Positions 43,551 through 53,200 of a stretch of DNA of 64,000 nucleotides are shown here, piece after piece. A program made the translations under genes and the position numbers. Position 1 is the first letter of the stretch. Each line of letters opens with the position of its first letter. Under the pieces are notes generated by a model that searched no databases, had not been told where the DNA came from, and saw only the letters and a program-made list of their open reading frames with translations. Source of the stretch: Sphingomonadales bacterium (GTDB lineage Bacteria; Pseudomonadota; Alphaproteobacteria; Sphingomonadales; Sphingomonadaceae); contig JADJAC010000010.1 in assembly GCA_016704425.1 (NCBI GenBank), forward strand, positions 1-64,000, written 5' to 3'.

Positions 43551-44579
43551 TCATCCCGGCAGCAGCAAACTCGCATCCCCATAGCTGTAGAACCGGTAGC
43601 CCGCCGCGATGGCATGGGCATAGGCCGCCTGCATGCGCTCACGGCCCATCAATGCACTGACCAGCATGAAGAGGGTCGAGCGCGGCAGGTGGAAATTGGT
43701 CATCAGCCCGTCGATTCCCTTGAACCGATATCCGGGTGTGATGAAGATCGACGTATCGCCTTCGAAGGGCTGGATCTGTCCGCCTGCATCGCAGGCGCTT
43801 TCGATCAGGCGGAGCGATGTCGTGCCAACGGCAATCAGGCGCCCGCCGGACGCGCGCACGGCATTGAGGCGCGCCGCCGTTTCCGCATCGATCCGCCCCC
43901 ATTCGGCATGCATGCGATGCTGGTCGGTATTGTCGACCTTGACTGGAAGGAATGTGCCGGCCCCGACATGGAGCGTGAGGGTTTCATGTCCGACGCCTGC
44001 ACCGCCCAATGCCGCGAGCAGGCCGGGGGTGAAATGCAGCGCAGCCGTGGGTGCGGCCACTGCACCGGGTTCATCTGCGAACATGGTCTGATAGTCGGTC
44101 GCATCGCGCGCATCGGTCGGCCGATTGCCTGCGATATAAGGGGGCAGCGGCATCGTTCCCGCCCGCTCAAGCAGCACTTCGACCGGATCTTCCCCTTCGA
44201 AGGAGAGGAGCCAGCTTCCGTCATCGCCGCGCTGGGTGGCGACCGCGAAAACATCGGCCCCGAAGTCGATCCTGTCTCCTTCGCGCAAGCGCTTTGCATT
44301 GCGCACGAACGCGCGCCAGTTGCGCAGGCTTTCGCGCTTGTGGAGCGTTGCGCCGATCCGGGCCTCGCCTCTGCGGCCTTCAAGCTGAGCCGGGATGACG
44401 CGGGTGTCATTGAAGACAAGGCAATCCCCGGCGCGCAATTGGGCCGGCAGGTCGGACACATGCAGATCGCGCGTCTGGCCCGCATCAAGCACCAGCATTC
44501 GCGCCGAATCGCGCGGGCTGGCAGGTCTCAGGGCAATCCGTTCCGACGGCAGTTCAAAGTCGAACAGGTCGACGCGCAT
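43551..44579 (-). CDS. queA: S-adenosylmethionine:tRNA ribosyltransferase-isomerase
   Basis: 342 residues from ATG 44579. Second-last step of queuosine synthesis, adding the epoxycyclopentane ring from AdoMet. Blocks: MRVDLFDFELPSERIALRPA, LVFNDTRVIPAQLEGRR, DYQTMFADEPGAVAAPTAAL, LHVGAGTFLPVKV and TNFHLPRSTLFMLVSALMG. Its start overlaps the stop of the prolyl isomerase gene (ATGA). Confidence 0.96.
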   Translation of the reverse strand: MRVDLFDFELPSERIALRPASPRDSARMLVLDAGQTRDLHVSDLPAQLRAGDCLVFNDTRVIPAQLEGRRGEARIGATLHKRESLRNWRAFVRNAKRLREGDRIDFGADVFAVATQRGDDGSWLLSFEGEDPVEVLLERAGTMPLPPYIAGNRPTDARDATDYQTMFADEPGAVAAPTAALHFTPGLLAALGGAGVGHETLTLHVGAGTFLPVKVDNTDQHRMHAEWGRIDAETAARLNAVRASGGRLIAVGTTSLRLIESACDAGGQIQPFEGDTSIFITPGYRFKGIDGLMTNFHLPRSTLFMLVSALMGRERMQAAYAHAIAAGYRFYSYGDASLLLPG

Positions 44580-45250
44580 CAGGGGTTGGGCTTGGGCGCC
44601 TCGGGCGCTGGGGCGGGCTCTGCAGCTGGCGGCGGTGCGGCAGCCGGCGCGGGTATGACAAGCGGAATCCGAGGCGCATCGCGGCCATCCGCTTCGATCC
44701 AAACGCGGACAATCTTCGACGGTTCATCCGCGACGCGGCCGTCAATGGGATCGCCACGCTTGATCGCATCCACAAACTGCATGCCGGAGGTCACGCGGCC
44801 GAATGCCGTATATTTCCGGTCGAGCCGCACGGTCGGCTGGAAGCAGATGAAGAACTGGCTGTTGGCCGTATCGGGCTGGTCAGTGCGCGCCATCGAGACA
44901 ACACCGCGAAGGTGCGGCAGATCGTTGAACTCCGCCTTCAGGTCAGGCAGCGGAGAACCGCCCTCACCTGTCCCCTTGGGGTCTCCGGTCTGTGCCATGA
45001 AGCCCTCGATGACGCGGTGAAAGACGACGCCATCATAAAAGCCGGCGCGGGCCAGCGTGCGGACGCGCTCAACGCTGGCGGGCGCCTTGTCCGGCCGCAT
45101 CAGGATCACGACTTCGCCGCCGGTCGATAATTCAAGATGCAGGATATTCTGGGGATCGGGCGCCGGCGGCGGCGCAGCTGGCGGCACTTGCGCAACAGCC
45201 ATGCCGGCCAGAAGGCCAAGCGACACAAGAAACAGTTTCAACAAACGCAT
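44579..45250 (-). CDS. Exported cyclophilin-type peptidylprolyl isomerase
   Basis: 223 residues from ATG 45250 (GAGGGG upstream). Signal peptide MRLLKLFLVSLGLLAGMAVA. Core motifs: VERVRTLARAGFYDGVVFHR, FMAQTGDPKGTGEGGSPLPD, GVVSMARTDQPDTANSQFFI and YTAFGRVTSGMQFVDAIKRG, all matching active cyclophilin. A Pro/Ala-rich tail ends the protein. Likely a periplasmic foldase; queA follows at once. Confidence 0.92.
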   Translation of the reverse strand: MRLLKLFLVSLGLLAGMAVAQVPPAAPPPAPDPQNILHLELSTGGEVVILMRPDKAPASVERVRTLARAGFYDGVVFHRVIEGFMAQTGDPKGTGEGGSPLPDLKAEFNDLPHLRGVVSMARTDQPDTANSQFFICFQPTVRLDRKYTAFGRVTSGMQFVDAIKRGDPIDGRVADEPSKIVRVWIEADGRDAPRIPLVIPAPAAAPPPAAEPAPAPEAPKPNP

Positions 45251-45311
45251 CGATACCCCTCTCTTCATCCTGAGACGGCCCGTAAAACCTGGCAGATGAA
45301 CGCGACCAGAA

Positions 45312-45818
45312 CTAATCCCCTTTGCGGCCGATCTGTTCGACCCGCGCCCTTACATCCTTTTCGACCGCAGGCGCGACGAACTTGTGGATGTCACCGCCGT
45401 AAATGGCAATTTCCTTGACCAGCTTTGACGCAATCGGCTGCAGCGCCACATCAGCCATCAGAAAGACGGTTTCAATCTCTGCATCAAGCTGCTGGTTCAT
45501 GCCCGCCATCTGATATTCATACTCGAAATCGGCAACGGCCCGCAGCCCACGCACGATGACCGACGCCTTCTGGCTTCTCGCAAACTTCATGAGCAAGGCA
45601 TCAAAGGCGACGACTTCGATCGTGCCGGCCACATCTGCGACTTCTCGCCGGACCATTGCCATGCGCTCGTCCAACGAAAACATCGGGGATTTGGACGGAT
45701 TCGTCGTTACGCCGATGACGAGGCGGTCGACGAGTTTTGCGCCGCGCCTGATAATATCCATATGCCCGAGCGTGATCGGATCAAATGTCCCGGGATATAC
45801 ACCGATCCGTTCCATCAC
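45312..45818 (-). CDS. coaD: Phosphopantetheine adenylyltransferase
   Basis: 168 residues. Penultimate step of coenzyme A synthesis. Nucleotidyltransferase motif GVYPGTFDPITLGHMDIIRR (T/HxGH), then AKLVDRLVIGVTTNPSKSPM and the ISSTxVR-type region QPIASKLVKEIAIYGGDI. Overlaps ispA by 4 bp. Confidence 0.96.
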   Translation of the reverse strand: MMERIGVYPGTFDPITLGHMDIIRRGAKLVDRLVIGVTTNPSKSPMFSLDERMAMVRREVADVAGTIEVVAFDALLMKFARSQKASVIVRGLRAVADFEYEYQMAGMNQQLDAEIETVFLMADVALQPIASKLVKEIAIYGGDIHKFVAPAVEKDVRARVEQIGRKGD

Positions 45819-46732
45819 TTGTCCCTTTCAATCGTGAATCGCGCAATCTGCCGCAGCAGGTCAGCCTCGCTGCCGAAGTGGCCCAGATGGGCTATGGCCT
45901 GATCGACGAGCGCGCGCGACTGCAATTTGGCACGCTCGATTCCAAGCACGGACAGGAAGGTTGCCTTGCCTTGACCGGCATCCTTGCCGAGTGCCTTGCC
46001 CGCAACCTCCTCACTGCCCTCGACATCGAGAATATCGTCGGCGATCTGGAAGGCGAGGCCGATGTCACGCGCATAACCGCGCAGCGGTGCCCGGCCCTCG
46101 GGCGGCAGCCGTCCCATGATTGCACCGGCCTCGATGCAGAACCCGATCAGCGCGCCTGTCTTCAATTGCTGGAGCCGCGTGACGGTCTGCAGGTCATAGG
46201 TCCTGTGTTCCGCTTCGAGATCCATCATCTGGCCGCCAGCCATCCCGTCCGGCCCGCTTGCACGCGCGAGTTCAAGGACCAGTTCGCACCGGACGAACGG
46301 ATCGCTGTGCGTCGCTTCGTCGGCGAGCAATTCGAACGCCAGTGCGTGGAGCGAATCCCCGGCAAGAATGGCTGTTGCTTCGTCAAACGCCTTGTGAACG
46401 GTCGGCTTGCCGCGACGCAGATCGTCATTGTCCATCGCCGGAAGATCGTCATGCACAAGCGAATAGACATGAATGCATTCAATCGCAGTCGCAACCCGCA
46501 AGGCAGCTTCGGTATCTACGTGAAAAAGCGTGCAGGAGGCCGTAACGAGCAGCGGACGCAGCCGCTTCCCGCCGCCGATTGTCGCATGACGCATGGCCTC
46601 GAAAAGCCGCCTTCTGGGATCTTCAGGAACGGGCAACAGGAGATCGAACTGACGATCCATCGCTTCGGCAATGCCATCCATTGCTGCCACAAGGCCAGGC
46701 GACGGTGCGGCCACGGGTCCTTCAGCCGCCAT
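45815..46732 (-). CDS. ispA: Polyprenyl (farnesyl) diphosphate synthase
   Basis: 305 residues from ATG 46732, overlapping the xseB end by 11 bp. Trans-prenyltransferase with GGGKRLRPLLVTAS, first Asp-rich motif LVHDDLPAMDNDDLRRGKPT, and second motif FQIADDILDVEGSEEVAGK. The layout xseB-ispA is the classical isoprenoid operon (dxs is not in the window). Product length is inferred from family only. Confidence 0.93.
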   Translation of the reverse strand: MAAEGPVAAPSPGLVAAMDGIAEAMDRQFDLLLPVPEDPRRRLFEAMRHATIGGGKRLRPLLVTASCTLFHVDTEAALRVATAIECIHVYSLVHDDLPAMDNDDLRRGKPTVHKAFDEATAILAGDSLHALAFELLADEATHSDPFVRCELVLELARASGPDGMAGGQMMDLEAEHRTYDLQTVTRLQQLKTGALIGFCIEAGAIMGRLPPEGRAPLRGYARDIGLAFQIADDILDVEGSEEVAGKALGKDAGQGKATFLSVLGIERAKLQSRALVDQAIAHLGHFGSEADLLRQIARFTIERDK

Positions 46733-46961
46733 CGAATGCGTCGATACCGGAGGGTCTGCCATCCGGTCCGAGGCTGATCTTTTCAATACGCGCCTGCGCG
46801 TCTTTCAGGCGCGCTTCGCATTGCGCACGCAAGGCATCGCCGCGCGTATAGAGACCGATCGATTCATCCAGGCTGGCTTCGCCCGATTCGAGACGCGCGA
46901 CAATCGTTTCGAGCTGCTTCAGCGCGTCTTCGAAAGTCAGGGTGGAAATGTCGTCAACCAT
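46722..46961 (-). CDS. xseB: Exodeoxyribonuclease VII small subunit
   Basis: 79 residues. LTFEDALKQLETIVARLESG and EASLDESIGLYTRGDALRAQ form the helical hairpin characteristic of XseB. Forms exonuclease VII with XseA, which is not in this window. Operon with ispA and coaD. Confidence 0.93.
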   Translation of the reverse strand: MVDDISTLTFEDALKQLETIVARLESGEASLDESIGLYTRGDALRAQCEARLKDAQARIEKISLGPDGRPSGIDAFDGG

Positions 46962-46994
46962 TGCCAGCTTCTGTGGCCTTGCCGCAATGCGCGG

Positions 46995-47651
46995 TCAAGC
47001 GGATAGCGGAATGCAAATAGCGTCTTCGAGGTCCGCAAGGGCTTGTGCCTCACTCACCACCTTGATCGCGCGCATGCCCAGCGCGGCTGCCGGTTTGCAG
47101 TTGATGCCGAGATCGTCAAGATAGACACACTGCGCCGGCGCGACGCCAAGCGCATCGCACATCATCAGGTAGATGCGCGGATCGGGCTTGCGAATCCCGG
47201 CCTTTGAACTTTCGATTACATGATCGAACCGCGCCATGATTGCCCCGATCGATGCAGCCTTGCCCAGCGTCAAAGCCATGCCGGCGCCATGGCCTGCAGG
47301 AACATTGTTGGTGATGCAGCCCGTGCGGAAGCCGCACGACTTGATCGTATCGATCGCGGCGACCATTGCAGGCCGGACATCGCCGGACAGCAGAGCAAGG
47401 ATTTCCGCGCCACGGACGTCATGCCCGATACGCGCCGCTTCTTCAGCAAAAAGCCTGTCAAAAGCGGCTGCGTCAATTTCCGCCCTCTCGAACCGCGCCC
47501 ATGCATTGCTGTCGGGATCGGTGGCATTGATCCGCCGAATCGTGTCCGCAGGGAGGCCGCGTTCGGCTTCATACCGCGAAAAGGCCTCGAATGGCGAAGA
47601 GGTTACGACGCCGCCAAAATCCCAGATGACAGCCTTCACATCAACTTGCAT
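46995..47651 (-). CDS. HAD-superfamily hydrolase
   Basis: 218 residues. Nucleophile Asp in VIWDFGGVVTSSPF (single-Asp YihX/epoxide hydrolase N-domain type), FRTGCITNNVPAGHGAGMAL as motif II, SSKAGIRKPDPRIYLMMCDA as motif III, and VYLDDLGINCKPAAALGMRA as motif IV. Small-molecule phosphatase or dehalogenase; the substrate is not readable. The ATG overlaps the upstream MBL gene by 11 bp, in a trcR-MBL-HAD operon. Confidence 0.88.
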   Translation of the reverse strand: MQVDVKAVIWDFGGVVTSSPFEAFSRYEAERGLPADTIRRINATDPDSNAWARFERAEIDAAAFDRLFAEEAARIGHDVRGAEILALLSGDVRPAMVAAIDTIKSCGFRTGCITNNVPAGHGAGMALTLGKAASIGAIMARFDHVIESSKAGIRKPDPRIYLMMCDALGVAPAQCVYLDDLGINCKPAAALGMRAIKVVSEAQALADLEDAICIPLSA

Positions 47652-48732
47652 GGAACCACCATACGCCGTCGCGCGTCTCCCGATGCGCCCGACCTTCGAG
47701 TTCAAGCCGACGCAGATGTGCCAGAGCTTCGCCCGTCGCCAGTTCGCGATGCTCAGCTCCGATCTCGCGATTGAAAAGCTGGCTGAAGCAATCGATAACC
47801 CGGCGGGGCTGGGCAAGATGGACCGTCAGCACGTCCAGCCGCGACAGATGCTCGTCACGAAGGGCCTTGAGCCGCACGTGAAGCCCCTTGAAGGGCTCCC
47901 CATGCGCCGGGCACACAAGCAGGTCATCCGGCAGGACATCGAGCAGCTTGTCAATCGATTCGAGCCATTCGCCGAGCGGGTCGGCCATAGGCTCGCTGAT
48001 ATTGACCGAGACGTTCGAACTGATCTTCGGCAGGACCTGATCGCCAGAGACAAGCACGCCGGACATTTCATTGAAGAGGCAGGCATGTTCCGGGCTGTGT
48101 CCGGACCCGACAACAATCTTCCAGACATTCGGGCCGAGTTCGAGCCTGTCGCCATCCTTCAGGCGCCGATAGCCCGCGGGCATCGGAAAGACCATGCGGC
48201 CAAAGCGTCCCCATCCCTTCGAGCGGGTTTCCTCCAGAACATCGTCCCCCCAGCCCGCACCCCGCTGGGTGATGATGGCTTCTTCGGGAACCTCGTCACG
48301 CGCGTCGGCAATCAGCATGCGCGCAGTCAGCCATTCGCCGCGCGTCATCCACACATCCGCTTCGAACTTCTTCGCAAGCCAGCCGGCCAGCCCGATATGG
48401 TCGGGATGCATGTGCGTGCAGATGATGCGCGTCAGCTTCGATCCGGACAGGGCGCCCGCGAAAAGGGCTTTCCACGCATCGCTGCAGGTCTTGAGCTGCA
48501 TGCCGGTATCGACCACAGCCCAACCATCCGCATCGTCCAGCAGCCAGCTGTTGATGTGGCCCAGAGATCCCGGCATCGGGATACGCGCCCAACTGATGCC
48601 ATCGGCAATCCGGGTCAGTTCGGCAGACGCGGGCGCTTGGGTGCCAAAGGGATAGGTCAGGCCCTTGTGGCTGGTCGCGAGGTAGCTTTCGTCATGAACC
48701 AGCGACGCATCATAGGAGACGGGTTCGCTCAA
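47641..48732 (-). CDS. MBL-fold metallo-hydrolase
   Basis: 363 residues. THMHPDHIGLAGWLAKKFEA (HxHxDH), a further His in VGSGHSPEHACLF, and Asp in LVSGDQVLPKISSNVSVNIS give the two-metal site; the end is a winged C-terminal domain (HRELATGEALAHLRRLELEG). Such LACTB2-like proteins hydrolyse thioesters or lactones or act as nucleases. Start overlaps trcR stop (ATGA). Confidence 0.85.
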   Translation of the reverse strand: MSEPVSYDASLVHDESYLATSHKGLTYPFGTQAPASAELTRIADGISWARIPMPGSLGHINSWLLDDADGWAVVDTGMQLKTCSDAWKALFAGALSGSKLTRIICTHMHPDHIGLAGWLAKKFEADVWMTRGEWLTARMLIADARDEVPEEAIITQRGAGWGDDVLEETRSKGWGRFGRMVFPMPAGYRRLKDGDRLELGPNVWKIVVGSGHSPEHACLFNEMSGVLVSGDQVLPKISSNVSVNISEPMADPLGEWLESIDKLLDVLPDDLLVCPAHGEPFKGLHVRLKALRDEHLSRLDVLTVHLAQPRRVIDCFSQLFNREIGAEHRELATGEALAHLRRLELEGRAHRETRDGVWWFHAS

Positions 48733-49415
48733 CGCTTGAACAGCGTCTCGGCGTTGTGCTCCACTGGCGCTACCGTCACCTCGACGCCTTCGGCCGCTGC
48801 CTCTGCCGCCCGCGCGGCCGCATCACGCTCGTGACGCAATTCCTCGATCAGGGCAGCACGATCGCCTTCAAGCTTGCCATCAGCCTGCGCTTCGATGCCT
48901 TTCAGCTTGGCTGCCTTCTTGACCACCGCATCGAGCTCGCGCTGGGTGCACAGGCCAAGTGTGACAGGGTCCTTGGGCACGATATCGACGATATTCCAGT
49001 GCGTTCGGTCGCGGATGGCCTGGATCGTGTTGCGGGTCGTGCCGATCAGCTTGCCAATCTGCCCATCCGAAACCTCAGGATGGTTGCGGATGATCCAGGC
49101 AATGCCGTCCGGCTTGTCCTGGCGCTTCGAAACCGGCGTATAACGCGGCCCCTTGGTGCGCGTGGCCTGTTCGGGCTCCCGAAACATCTTGAGTTCGAAA
49201 TTGGGATCGGCCTGACCCTTGTCGATCTCCTCAAGCGTCAATTCGCCTGCGCGCACGGGGTCCCGCCCGGTCAGCTTGGTCGCAGCCATATCATCGGCAA
49301 TGGCCTGGACCTCGAGAATGTGGAGCCCGCAGAATTTGGTAATCTGTTCGAACGACAGCGCCGTATTGTCGACCAGCCATGATGCGGTCGCATGGGGCAT
49401 GAGCGGCTGGGCCAT
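48729..49415 (-). CDS. trcR: Cell cycle transcriptional regulator TrcR (DUF1013)
   Basis: 228 residues from ATG 49415. MAQPLMPHATASWLVDNTAL, SFEQITKFCGLHILEVQAIA and the HTH-like IAWIIRNHPEVSDGQIGKLI then GTTRNTIQAIRDRTHWNI are diagnostic. TrcR is an alphaproteobacterial regulator tied to cell-cycle transcription. Coiled-coil C-terminus from about residue 180. First gene of the trcR-MBL-HAD operon; a strong terminator separates it from the quinone reductase. Confidence 0.9.
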   Translation of the reverse strand: MAQPLMPHATASWLVDNTALSFEQITKFCGLHILEVQAIADDMAATKLTGRDPVRAGELTLEEIDKGQADPNFELKMFREPEQATRTKGPRYTPVSKRQDKPDGIAWIIRNHPEVSDGQIGKLIGTTRNTIQAIRDRTHWNIVDIVPKDPVTLGLCTQRELDAVVKKAAKLKGIEAQADGKLEGDRAALIEELRHERDAAARAAEAAAEGVEVTVAPVEHNAETLFKR

Positions 49416-49442
49416 GATGAAAAACCTTTCAGACAAAAGAAG

Positions 49443-49464
49443 GGCCGCCCCTTGCGGAGCGGCC
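49443..49464 (-). terminator. Terminator downstream of the quinone oxidoreductase
   Basis: GGCCGC and GCGGCC arms around a ten-base loop; on the minus strand followed by CTTCTTTTGTC. It ends the quinone oxidoreductase transcript and lies 28 bp before the trcR ATG. Confidence 0.75.
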
Positions 49465-49520
49465 GTGTATGACTTGTTCGCTTAGTCTCGACAGGCTGCC
49501 AGAGCAAGAGGATTGACGCT

Positions 49521-50498
49521 TCAAATCACCAGAACGATCTTCCCGACATGGTCGCCGCCTTCCATCCGCGCGTGGGCGGCGGCGGCTTCGGCCAGCGGGA
49601 AGGTGCGGTCGATCACCGGTTTGAGCTTGCCTGCCTCGACATGCGGCCAGACGACGCGCTGGATTTCCTCGGCAACAAGCGTCTTGAACGCGACTGGCCG
49701 AGCCCTGAGGGTCGATCCCGTCAAGGTCAGGCGCTTCATCATGATCATGGCAATGTTGATTTCCGCCGAAATACCGCGCTGCACAGCGATCGTCACATTG
49801 CGACCGTCTTCGGCCAGGCATTGGACATTGCGCGGGAGATAATCCCCGCCAACCATATCAAGCACGACCTGCACACCCTTGCTGCTTGTGATGGCCTGAA
49901 CCTCACTCACAAAGTCCTGGGTCGCATAGTTGATGGCGTGATCGGCACCCAACTCCAGTGCACGGGCGCATTTGTCATTCGAACCGCAAGTCACAATCAC
50001 TGTCAATCCGAACAGCTTGCCGAGTGCAATCGCCATGGTCCCGATGCCACTGGTGCCGCCGTGCACAAGCACGGTATCGCCTTCGACGGCATAGGCCCGC
50101 TCGAACAGGTTGGTCCACACGGTGAAGAGCGTCTCCGGCATGGCAGCCGCTTCAATCAATGTGATTGCGTCAGGCACCGGCAGGCACTGGCCAAGCGGCG
50201 CCACGCAATATTCGGCATAGCCGCCCCCCGCCACGAGCGCACAGACCCTCTGGCCGATCCTGCCGGGTTCCACGCCTTCTCCGACCGCAATGATTTCCCC
50301 GGCCACTTCAAGCCCCGGAATGCTGGGCGCGCCCGGCGGCGGCGGGTACATGCCGCGCCTTTGCAGTACATCAGGCCGATTGACACCGGCTGCAGCGACC
50401 TTGATCAGCACATCCCCGGTCCCTGGTTGAGGGACCGGCCGTGTCGCCGGTTGAAGAACTTCGGGACCGCCCGGCGCGGCGGGATCGATTGCAATCAT
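49521..50498 (-). CDS. NAD(P)H:quinone oxidoreductase, PIG3/TP53I3-like
   Basis: 325 residues from ATG 50498 (a GTG at 50519 is in frame). MDR enzyme: GMYPPPPGAPSIPGLEVAGE, VLVHGGTSGIGTMAIALGKL (NADPH site), and MVGGDYLPRNVQCLAEDGRN. The PPPPGA loop marks the quinone-reductase PIG3 group. It is divergent from DUF1192 with 90 bp between the starts. Confidence 0.9.
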   Translation of the reverse strand: MIAIDPAAPGGPEVLQPATRPVPQPGTGDVLIKVAAAGVNRPDVLQRRGMYPPPPGAPSIPGLEVAGEIIAVGEGVEPGRIGQRVCALVAGGGYAEYCVAPLGQCLPVPDAITLIEAAAMPETLFTVWTNLFERAYAVEGDTVLVHGGTSGIGTMAIALGKLFGLTVIVTCGSNDKCARALELGADHAINYATQDFVSEVQAITSSKGVQVVLDMVGGDYLPRNVQCLAEDGRNVTIAVQRGISAEINIAMIMMKRLTLTGSTLRARPVAFKTLVAEEIQRVVWPHVEAGKLKPVIDRTFPLAEAAAAHARMEGGDHVGKIVLVI

Positions 50499-50588
50499 GG
50501 TGTCGGGATGGACAGGCACGCGGATCCCCCTGTTTCGAAACGCACGCGCCTTATTGACTTGAGCGGCGGTTCGGTCAACGATTCAGCT

Positions 50589-50786
50589 ATGGACATGGAT
50601 GAATTGTTCGCCAAGCGGCCGCAGGATCCGCTGACCTTGCTCGTCAAGCAAGATCTCGACCCGTTGTCCGTTAATGAATTGAAGGATCGGGTGGCGATAC
50701 TCGAAGCGGAGATCGCGCGCGTGAACCGAAAGATCGAAGGGTCCGTTAATTTTCGGGCAAGTGCGGAAGGGTTATTCAAACGCTGA
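50589..50786 (+). CDS. DUF1192 small protein
   Basis: 65 residues: MDMDELFAKRPQDPLTLLVK, QDLDPLSVNELKDRVAILEA and ASAEGLFKR match DUF1192, an alphaproteobacterial family of short helical proteins with an LxxLKxRI helix. Function unknown. Followed by clpA after 49 bp, possibly cotranscribed. Confidence 0.85.
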   Translation: MDMDELFAKRPQDPLTLLVKQDLDPLSVNELKDRVAILEAEIARVNRKIEGSVNFRASAEGLFKR

Positions 50787-50835
50787 CTTGATGTTTGGCA
50801 TCTCAGGCCCGACATAGTGAGCGAAGGAGCATCAA

Positions 50836-53157
50836 ATGCCATCTTTTGCCCGTGAACTGGAAACCACGCTGCACAACGCGCTAGCCGCTGCGTCCAGCCG
50901 CAAGCACGAATATGCGACGCTTGAGCACCTGCTCTATGCGTTGATCGATGACGAGCATGCCTCAAAGGTCATGGTCGCGTGCGGCGTGGAGCTTGGCGAG
51001 CTCAAGGATACGGTTGCCCATTATCTCGATACCGAACTGGAATCGCTCAAAGTCCAGGGAGACTCCGACCCTTCGCCGACAAGCGGGTTCCAGCGCGTCG
51101 TCCAGCGCGCAATCCTCCACGTCCAGTCTTCGGGCCGGGACGATGTTACCGGCGCGAATGTACTGGTCGCGCTGTTTTCCGAGCGCGAAAGCTATGCCGT
51201 CTATTTCCTGCAACAACAGGATATGAGCCGCCTTGATGCGGTCAGCTTCATTTCGCACGGCGTGGGCAAAGGCACCGAAGTTCCCGAGACACGCGAAGTG
51301 AAGGGCGCCGAGGAAAAGGAAGAGAAGAAGCAGGACGCGCAAGGCAAAGGTAAGCAGGAATCCGCGCTCAAGCAATTCTGCGTCGATCTGAACGAAAAGG
51401 CGCGGACCGGGAAGGTCGATCCACTGATCGGCCGCGGTCCCGAAGTCGACCGGACCGTGCAGATCCTCTGCCGCCGGTCCAAGAACAATCCGCTGTATGT
51501 GGGTGAACCGGGCGTCGGCAAGACTGCCATTGCGGAAGGTCTGGCGCGCAAGATCATCGAGGGCGATGTGCCTGAGGTGCTCCTTCCCGCGGTCATCTAT
51601 TCGCTCGACATGGGCGCCCTGCTGGCCGGGACCCGCTATCGCGGCGATTTCGAGGAACGGCTGAAAGCGGTCGTCAACGAACTGGAAAAGCTGCCGCACG
51701 CGATTCTCTTCATCGACGAGATTCACACTGTGATCGGGGCAGGCGCGACGTCAGGCGGGGCGATGGATGCCTCGAATCTGCTGAAGCCCGCGCTTTCAGG
51801 GGGCACGATCCGCTGCATCGGCTCGACGACCTACAAGGAATTCCGCAACCATTTCGAAAAGGACCGCGCGCTTCTCCGCCGGTTCCAGAAAATCGATGTG
51901 AACGAGCCCACCGTCGAAGACTCGATCAAGATCCTGACCGGCCTTCGCAGTGCCTTCGAAAACCATCACCACGTCAAATACACGCCCGATGCGATCAAGT
52001 CGGCCGTCGAACTTTCGGCGCGCTACATCAATGATCGCAAACTGCCAGACAAGGCAATCGATGTGATCGACGAAGTCGGCGCCATGCAAATGCTGGTGCC
52101 GCCCGCAAAGCGCAAGAAGATCATCACACCCAAGGAAATCGAGGCGGTCATCGCGACGATGGCCCGCATCCCGCCGAAAACTGTCTCCAGCGACGACAAG
52201 AAATCACTGGAAACGCTTGAGGCGGACTTGAAGCGGGTGGTCTTCGGGCAGAATGAGGCAATTGAGAAGCTCGCATCGGCGATCAAGCTGTCGCGGGCTG
52301 GCTTGCGCGATCCGGAAAAGCCGATTGGCTCCTACCTGTTCACCGGGCCGACTGGCGTTGGCAAGACGGAGGTTGCTCGCCAGCTCGCGTCGATCATGGG
52401 GATTCCGCTCCAGCGGTTCGACATGAGTGAATATATGGAACGGCACTCGGTCAGCCGCCTGATCGGTGCGCCTCCGGGCTATGTCGGCTATGATCAGGGC
52501 GGGCTCTTGACCGATGCGGTCGACCAGCAACCACACTCTGTGCTCCTGCTCGACGAAATCGAGAAGGCCCATCCAGACCTGTTCAACATCCTGCTGCAGG
52601 TGATGGACAATGGGCGCCTGACCGACCACCACGGCAAGCAGGTCGATTTCCGCAATGTCATCCTCATCATGACGACCAATGCGGGCGCCAGCGACATGGC
52701 GCGCGAAACAGTCGGTTTTGGCAACCTCACCCGCGAGGGCGAGGATGGCGAGGCGGTGAAGAAGATGTTCACGCCCGAATTCCGCAACCGGCTCGATGCG
52801 GTGGTGCCGTTTGGATACCTGCCGCCCGAAGTCGTGGCCCGGGTCGTCGAGAAATTCATCCTCGAACTCGAACTCCAGCTTGCCGATCGCGATGTCCATA
52901 TCAAGCTCGACGAGCCTGCCAAGGCCTGGCTGACCGAGCGTGGCTATGACAAGCTCTATGGCGCCCGCCCGATGAGCCGGTTGATCCAGGAAAAGATCAA
53001 GCAGCCGCTTGCCGAGGAATTGCTGTTCGGCAAGCTTGTCCACGGCGGCGAAGTTGCGGTGCACATGAAAGACGGCGCGATGGCGTTCGAAATCACGCCA
53101 GCCCCGCCCAAAAAGGGCAAGAAGGGCGGCAAGGCAAAGGCAAAAGCCGGGGCCTGA
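50836..53157 (+). CDS. clpA: ATP-dependent Clp protease ATP-binding subunit ClpA
   Basis: 773 residues. Unfoldase of ClpAP. N-domain (1-145, LEHLLYALIDDEHASKVMVA), D1 Walker A VGEPGVGKTAIAEGLARKII, D1 Walker B ILFIDEIHTVIGAG, D2 Walker A FTGPTGVGKTEVARQLASIM, VLLLDEIEKAHPDLFNILLQ, and the ClpP-binding loop region. The linker (about 150-175) is unusually Lys/Glu-rich, and the C-terminus ends in a Lys/Gly/Ala tail (KKGKKGGKAKAKAGA). clpS lies at 16,985, far from it. Confidence 0.96.
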   Translation: MPSFARELETTLHNALAAASSRKHEYATLEHLLYALIDDEHASKVMVACGVELGELKDTVAHYLDTELESLKVQGDSDPSPTSGFQRVVQRAILHVQSSGRDDVTGANVLVALFSERESYAVYFLQQQDMSRLDAVSFISHGVGKGTEVPETREVKGAEEKEEKKQDAQGKGKQESALKQFCVDLNEKARTGKVDPLIGRGPEVDRTVQILCRRSKNNPLYVGEPGVGKTAIAEGLARKIIEGDVPEVLLPAVIYSLDMGALLAGTRYRGDFEERLKAVVNELEKLPHAILFIDEIHTVIGAGATSGGAMDASNLLKPALSGGTIRCIGSTTYKEFRNHFEKDRALLRRFQKIDVNEPTVEDSIKILTGLRSAFENHHHVKYTPDAIKSAVELSARYINDRKLPDKAIDVIDEVGAMQMLVPPAKRKKIITPKEIEAVIATMARIPPKTVSSDDKKSLETLEADLKRVVFGQNEAIEKLASAIKLSRAGLRDPEKPIGSYLFTGPTGVGKTEVARQLASIMGIPLQRFDMSEYMERHSVSRLIGAPPGYVGYDQGGLLTDAVDQQPHSVLLLDEIEKAHPDLFNILLQVMDNGRLTDHHGKQVDFRNVILIMTTNAGASDMARETVGFGNLTREGEDGEAVKKMFTPEFRNRLDAVVPFGYLPPEVVARVVEKFILELELQLADRDVHIKLDEPAKAWLTERGYDKLYGARPMSRLIQEKIKQPLAEELLFGKLVHGGEVAVHMKDGAMAFEITPAPPKKGKKGGKAKAKAGA

Positions 53158-53200
53158 GGCCGATCGACGGGTTTCGGGCGCGCGCCTTGCGCGTCCGGAG

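Noticed and set aside
43479..45020. A 513-codon open frame on the plus strand
   Set aside because: Antisense to queA and the cyclophilin gene; no recognisable motifs.
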